Source of the DNA: Manihot esculenta
Lineage: Eukaryota > Streptophyta > Magnoliopsida > Malpighiales > Euphorbiaceae
Length of the DNA: 64,000 nucleotides
Assembly (NCBI RefSeq): GCF_001659605.2
Contig: NC_035161.2
Span: forward strand, 4,234,265 to 4,298,264
Reading direction: 5' to 3'
The translations under genes were made by a program, and so were the position numbers. Numbering within the stretch: position 1 is the first letter of the stretch; each line of letters begins with the position of its first letter. The notes below the pieces were generated by a model, which ran no database searches, was not told the origin of the DNA, and saw nothing but the letters and a program-made list of their open reading frames with translations. Below, one piece after another: positions 58,988 to 64,000 of the stretch.

Positions 58988-61900
58988 TCATGATTTTGTG
59001 ATCTGGGAGTTCTCAGCATCCATACGTTCAAGTACTCGACGAGCTTCTTCTTCTGTAGCTGGAACAACATTCCGGATCTTTAATCCAGCTCTAATGTCTT
59101 CAGGACGGACAGTAAATGTGAAATAGAACTTGTTAGATACCTGTTCAAATTGCAACAGAAGAAAATGTTGATGTGGAAGTATGAGGAATGGAAAGATGAA
59201 AGAAATTGGACTTGTAAATGACTAGATATCAAGATATGCAAGAAAACTATTCCATTTTTCCTTCATATTGAATTAATATGTTTAGAGGAATGAGAGAACT
59301 TTTCTGGATTTTAATTGTCTGGAATCACTTTTACATTAAACTTTTGGTGTTCTACATCCCATCTGTTTGTCCCTTCAGTAACTGTCGTTTTGGAGAATGA
59401 TAGATATTGTAGAACGGAGGTGGAAATATTTTACATGCCAAAGCTCTACTTTGAATTACAAAGTATTGAAAACTTAGAAGATGGTTCCTTTTGCAGTTCC
59501 TTCATTTTTGTCTATTTGAATTCATGTACTTACCTCACTGGATCTTAGCTCAGGCCTTGTAACATGAGCTACAACTTCCACATTTATCATAGGTTTAGCC
59601 GGGTCCTCAAGTTCAGTGTACAAAATGCAAGACTTGTAGCGAAGAAAATTTCCAACATCCACCTGCATCAGTGAAAAATATTGCAATCCCATCAATACAT
59701 AGTGAATATGAAATTGTAGCCAGCCCCAGAAACTATGAAATTTGTCTGCATCAATTATGTATAATAGTAAAACATCTAAGTTCATTCTGCACAATTTAAT
59801 GGAATCGCTATCAACACAAGTGATTTTATCTTATGGTGTCAAGTCCCTGCCAGAAAACGGAACTAGAATAAACTGACTAACCCTTTATTTGGAAAGGGGT
59901 TTTTTGAAGTAATGGAAGATTTTTCAAGATTTAAAACCCCCAAATCAGTGTTTAGAAGAGGGGCAGGTCTTTTAAAGTAAGGTTTTTGGAGATTCTTGAA
60001 AAAATTCTAATTTCAACCCACCAATTAGTTTTCTCTTCGAAAACCTCCATATACCTTAAAAAAACCTTCTCTTTGTCCCAAACAATAAAATATGATTAAG
60101 ATTTAAAAATCATGAAAACAGTATCTTATAAAACAATATTTTAGAAAATCTTATTTTACCTCCTTTCAAACAGTGTAAGATGCACTCTGAAGGATATGGA
60201 GCTCCAAGTTTTTTCTGAGGTTCATGCCTACTTTAAGTAGGTCTTGCAATCTGAATGAATCTTAGTTAGAAGAAGGGTTTTGACTTACTGGTATAAAGAA
60301 ATCAACATGATCAACTTCAACAAAGCGTGGTGCTGCACCAGCAAATGCATAAGCATTCGAAAAGGCCAGCTCAAAAGCTTTGCGCATCAAAAATCCCCCA
60401 AAGATGCGGCCATGAATGTTCCGTTGCTGTGGTTGACATATCAAAGAGTTCTGGTGGCGAGTATCCTGTAAAAGAATGCTATCTCTGTCTGCCAATGCTG
60501 GCAAGTCGCAGAAGACCCTTCCTTCAGCTAGCAGTGCATTGAGCCTTTCCATGTCTTTATTTTCAGTATCTTTTTTACTTTCTATTCTCTTCTTTTTCCT
60601 TGCTTTATTTCTTTCTTCTGCTTCTTCCCAAAGCAATTTTTCTTGTTCAGTTTCTGGTGATATCTGGTTAACTGGAGCTGATTTTCCTGTATTTGAGTCA
60701 CGAGCCACAAATGTGAAATTTGCCGTAAGAGCAAGTGCATCTGAAGGATTGGAGCTCCCTGCATAACAAGTTTCCGCACTAAAACATTGCTAAAGAGGGG
60801 AAAAAAACAAGCTTGAAATATTTAGAAAATGTAATTGAAGAAGATATTAAGCCTTCATTTAAAACTATTTTTCTATAAGTAAACAGACCCTTAGTTTTTC
60901 ACATTGGTCATTAGGTTTTCTGAAAATAAATTATTCTAGAATATCAATTATTTAGAAATTTAAGGGGAGATGGAAGAAGGAAGTTCTATTCTAAGTTCTC
61001 TTTTTCATTTCAAAACAATCTCAGATATCACATTCCACATCTCAAAAGTGGCATCAGAGCAATAGATTCAACAATGGTACCAGAGCTTAATTCTTGAGTA
61101 TTCTTTCTTCTCAAATTTGAGAAGGTGTTGATGTAGAACCTCCAAGAACACTCAAAGGGGATGAGAAACAATTCTCAAATTTGTACTAATTAAAAAACTG
61201 TGACCCAATCATTATCTAGCTTGAGAGAGATATGGAGAGAGAAGAGATCCATTGTCGATCAAGTACCTTCAGTTGATTGAATCACCTCCAACTGAATCTC
61301 CATGGATGACCGCCCAACCCATGTAACAGCACCAACTATTTTCAGATCAGCATCAACACGTATTGGTTTTTTCAGAACCATCCTGTCAACAGAAGCAGTG
61401 ACCAATAAAAGAGGCCTTGTCATGCCATCCTCATTGCTGCAGTGCTGGTCAAGAAGTGAATTACTAATCAAAATAATGAACATATAAGCAATCAATAAAC
61501 AAAATGAAATGAAAATCCAGATTATGCCAATTTATGTAAAAACCTAAGACAGAATTCTACTACTAAATATTCAGACATGTACTTTATCTCATAGGAAAAT
61601 TTTAATAGAACATACACATAGTGCCATTTCATTCGTACACCATTTAGCTCTAGCTGCCTGGTGGAAACTCTTACAAGAGTTTAGCATCTAAATCGTTCAT
61701 CTTTTGAAGAAATATAAAATGAAGCTTGGATTGGCTTTAGCATCAAAGCAATATCAGGCAACCAAATCGAGAGAAAATTTCATGATCATTTCAAAGTTCA
61801 AGCAAATAATTAATCCATATTCAATACCAATTAGAACCCAGTTCACTTGGAGATCATGGTAATGATAAACACAGTTTCAAAAGCCTTTATACCTTGTAGG

Positions 61901-62726
61901 AAATGGTTCCAGCAAGAGCATCGAGATCTTCAACCAACTTCCCCATCCTGACCTCATTCCATGGGTTCCTATACTGCTCCCTGAGTACAAAATCAGAAGA
62001 AAAGTTATAGAGAATACTAGTCCTGCTCTTAGATGGAGTTTTTGTTGCCAATTCACCCTGCGAAGTGCCATCAAGTGAATCGGCAGCCTTCTCAAATATG
62101 CTTGATCTTGCTTCCCATAAAGCGTTTGTTACAGGAGAATGATACATTCCAGGCCATAAAGTGATAGGTTTTCGAATCGAAGAGCCTGCATCGATTGGAA
62201 CTGAGCTCTCAAGTGGTGAACTAATTGGCATTCCATTTTTTGGGGCCGAATTTTCACTTGAAAAATATCTCGTTTGCATGAAAAAACATGGGATTCGATC
62301 ACGGAATGAGATTTTGAATGGAAGTTTTGATTCTGTTGATAGCTTAGACAAGTGGGTACTCATGATGGATTCATTGAGAGAGCGAGCCTTCGTCGTTGAA
62401 ACTGTACTTGAATTTAACAAACGCCCATTTTGAGAATTAGAAAACGAGGAAAAGAAAATGGGTTTCAAATTTTTCCACGAATTAGCACAGAGGGGATCCC
62501 TGGCTCCATTGCACATAGAAAATGATTTGGTCTCAATGACTCTGGACGAATTGGGATAAAGAAATGCTAAACTGGATGTGGGATGCTGTTGTTTGAATGA
62601 ATTGAACAAGGAGGATTCGGCAAGCTCATTAGTCGTGGAATGTGGAGAAAGGGGTCGGAGGGATGAAATGCTGGGGTTGGATCTAAGGAGAAGGCGGTGG
62701 GGAAGTGATTTTCTGAGAGGTTTCAT
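58988..62726 (-). CDS. ACOT9-type acyl-CoA thioesterase, organellar (5 exons)
   Basis: Minus-strand exons 62726-61893, 61444-61267, 60758-60289, 59662-59534 and 59140-58988 keep frame and encode about 587 aa. Two HotDog folds are expected: the first around residues 240-370 (W-N-E-V-R-M-G-K-L-V-E-D-L-D-A-L-A-G and the strand with V-G-A-V-T-W-V-G-R-S-S), the second around 445-545 (N-I-H-G-R-I-F-G-G-F-L-M-R-K-A). These form a thioesterase that hydrolyses fatty acyl-CoA. Between them is a charged helix (W-E-E-A-E-E-R-N-K-A-R-K-K-K). The first 185 residues are Ser/Arg-rich and poor in acidic residues, like a transit peptide but unusually long. A second in-frame ATG (62279-62277) would give 438 aa, nearer the usual family length. 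Mitochondrial or plastid location is inferred. Confidence 0.92.
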
Positions 62727-64000
62727 GGTTTCAGTAGAAAGAAGAAGCAGTTTCTGTCAAACTCTGCAATTCCGAGGTTACAAGTCCATGGAGATGGAGA
62801 TTGGAGCGTGCCAATTCTCCTTTCTGGTTCGAAAGGGAAGATCCTCAAGTTCTTCACTTGGTTTTTTAGGATCCTTTACCTTCTCTGTTTAGGATGGACA
62901 AGTGTGTGATTTTGAATGTTTTGATTCGCTGACATCCAGTTTCTAATTTTATTATTAAAATAATAAAAAAATTTACTATTTAATCTTGTATTATAAAAGA
63001 AATTATTAATTAATTCATTTATTTTAAAAAATATGTTAAAATAATTTTAATATTTTAAAAAAGGTTAAATATATTTTTAAATTATATAATAGTTAAAAAT
63101 AATAAATTTAATTCGTTACTAATTTCTTTAAATTAGTAATTAATTCATTAAATTTTAAATAAAAGAATTACCTTTTATTTTAAATTTTATACTTTTTTAA
63201 TTTAATAAAATATTTATTTCGTTATTAATTCAAAAACTAGTAATAAATTTAGAAATTCGTCTCCCATTTTATTATATTCTCTCCAAATTATTTCTCTTCT
63301 CTAATTTTTTGGTCATTTTTCTTTCCTTCTCTTTTAGTTTCTTCTAATTATTTATTTATTTTCTTCTTCATTTCTTTCATGTTCTTCATTTTCTCTCCTA
63401 TTCTCATCTTTTTTCTATCATTTTCCTCCGCTTTCTCTCAATTTCTCTTCATATGTTTCTCATTTTCCTTTTTTTTTTTTTTCATTTTCTTCAATATTTT
63501 CTCCTTTTCTCGATATCTCTTCACTTTTCTATCATAATTTTCTTTCATTTTCCCTTTTTTTTTTCACACTCTATTTTTCCTCATATTTTTTTCACATTTT
63601 CTTTTACTTTTTTAAAAAAATTTCCTCATTTAATTTTATGATAAATTTTTTAAATTAATATTTTAATGTAAAATACAATAACAATAATTTAACATAATAT
63701 ATATATAGTAACGGATTAAATTTTCAATAATTGATTTTTACATCATTTCATTCCGTTATTAAATTTAATAAATGATTTAATTTTAATATTTTTTATTTTT
63801 TTTTTAATTTTTATTAAATTAATAATATATTTCAAATTCATTGCAAAATTAATAATGTATCGTTAAATTCATTATGATTAAATTAATAATAAAATTTATA
63901 ATAACAAATGTTTAATTCGTTATTAGAAATGTAATAATAGATTTTTTTTATTAGCAATAAAAAATTTATTATTAATTAAAAAAAATCAAATAGTTTTAAA
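62727..64000. other. Thioesterase upstream region and AT/CT-rich intergenic DNA
   Basis: 62727-62930 is probably the 5' UTR and proximal promoter of the minus-strand thioesterase; a plus-strand frame at 62578-62892 is a shadow of exon 1. From 62950 the sequence is AT-rich with inverted-repeat motifs like those at 47827. 63240-63640 is a long pyrimidine tract (units 'ttcatttctc'), and its phenylalanine-rich frame is low complexity. 63700-64000 holds tagtaacgga-like and 'ttcgttatta' motifs that resemble degraded transposon subterminal repeats. Confidence 0.45.

Noticed and set aside
60280..60766. Plus-strand frames across thioesterase exon 3
   Set aside because: Antisense shadows; the minus-strand exon has conserved HotDog sequence and proper splice sites.
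63453..63641. 62-aa Phe-rich frame
   Set aside because: Translation of a pyrimidine tract.

Overview
The window is nuclear DNA of a flowering plant, most likely a eudicot. It carries spliced genes with GT..AG introns and AT-rich intergenic DNA. Its two complete host genes are a class I formin close to Arabidopsis FH1 and an ACOT9-type acyl-CoA thioesterase. The transposons are typical plant types: Tekay-like Ty3/gypsy, Ty1/copia, CACTA, hAT and Mutator-like MITEs, and a LINE. I suspect Euphorbiaceae (cassava or rubber tree relatives) but cannot prove it from the sequence.

Layout. 1-590: first coding exon of a small conserved plant gene on the minus strand that runs off the left edge, with its upstream region. 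590-6190: AT-rich intergenic DNA with an inverted-repeat minisatellite element and a Mutator-like MITE with a 9-bp target duplication. 6191-19800: an old, scrambled Ty1/copia element, split by a very young Ty3/gypsy element (family A, 9123-18924, TSD gggga). 20163-47521: a second gypsy element (family B, TSD ctaaa) that has itself received three insertions: a minus-strand family A deletion derivative (23510-30507, TSD ggtga), an apparently complete CACTA transposon with both transposase genes (32930-41568, TSD gac), and a solo family A LTR (42354-44752, TSD cccgg). 47527-55136: AT-rich spacer with inverted-repeat elements, a LINE RNase H fragment between 40-bp direct repeats, and a hAT MITE with an 8-bp TSD. 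55137-62726: the formin (plus strand) and the thioesterase (minus strand), convergent. 62727-64000: AT/CT-rich DNA.

The nest can be read as a time series. The copia element is oldest. Family A(+) has nearly identical LTRs but carries two single-base frameshifts in pol. Family B has similar LTRs around a heavily decayed interior, which suggests it was copied as a defective element in trans. A(-), the CACTA element and the solo LTR came after B. The CACTA element keeps matching termini, subterminal repeats and two multi-exon genes whose splice phases all agree, so it is the best candidate for an active autonomous element here.

The host genes are not functionally linked. The formin nucleates actin at the plasma membrane or cell wall interface; the thioesterase hydrolyses acyl-CoA, probably in mitochondria or plastids.
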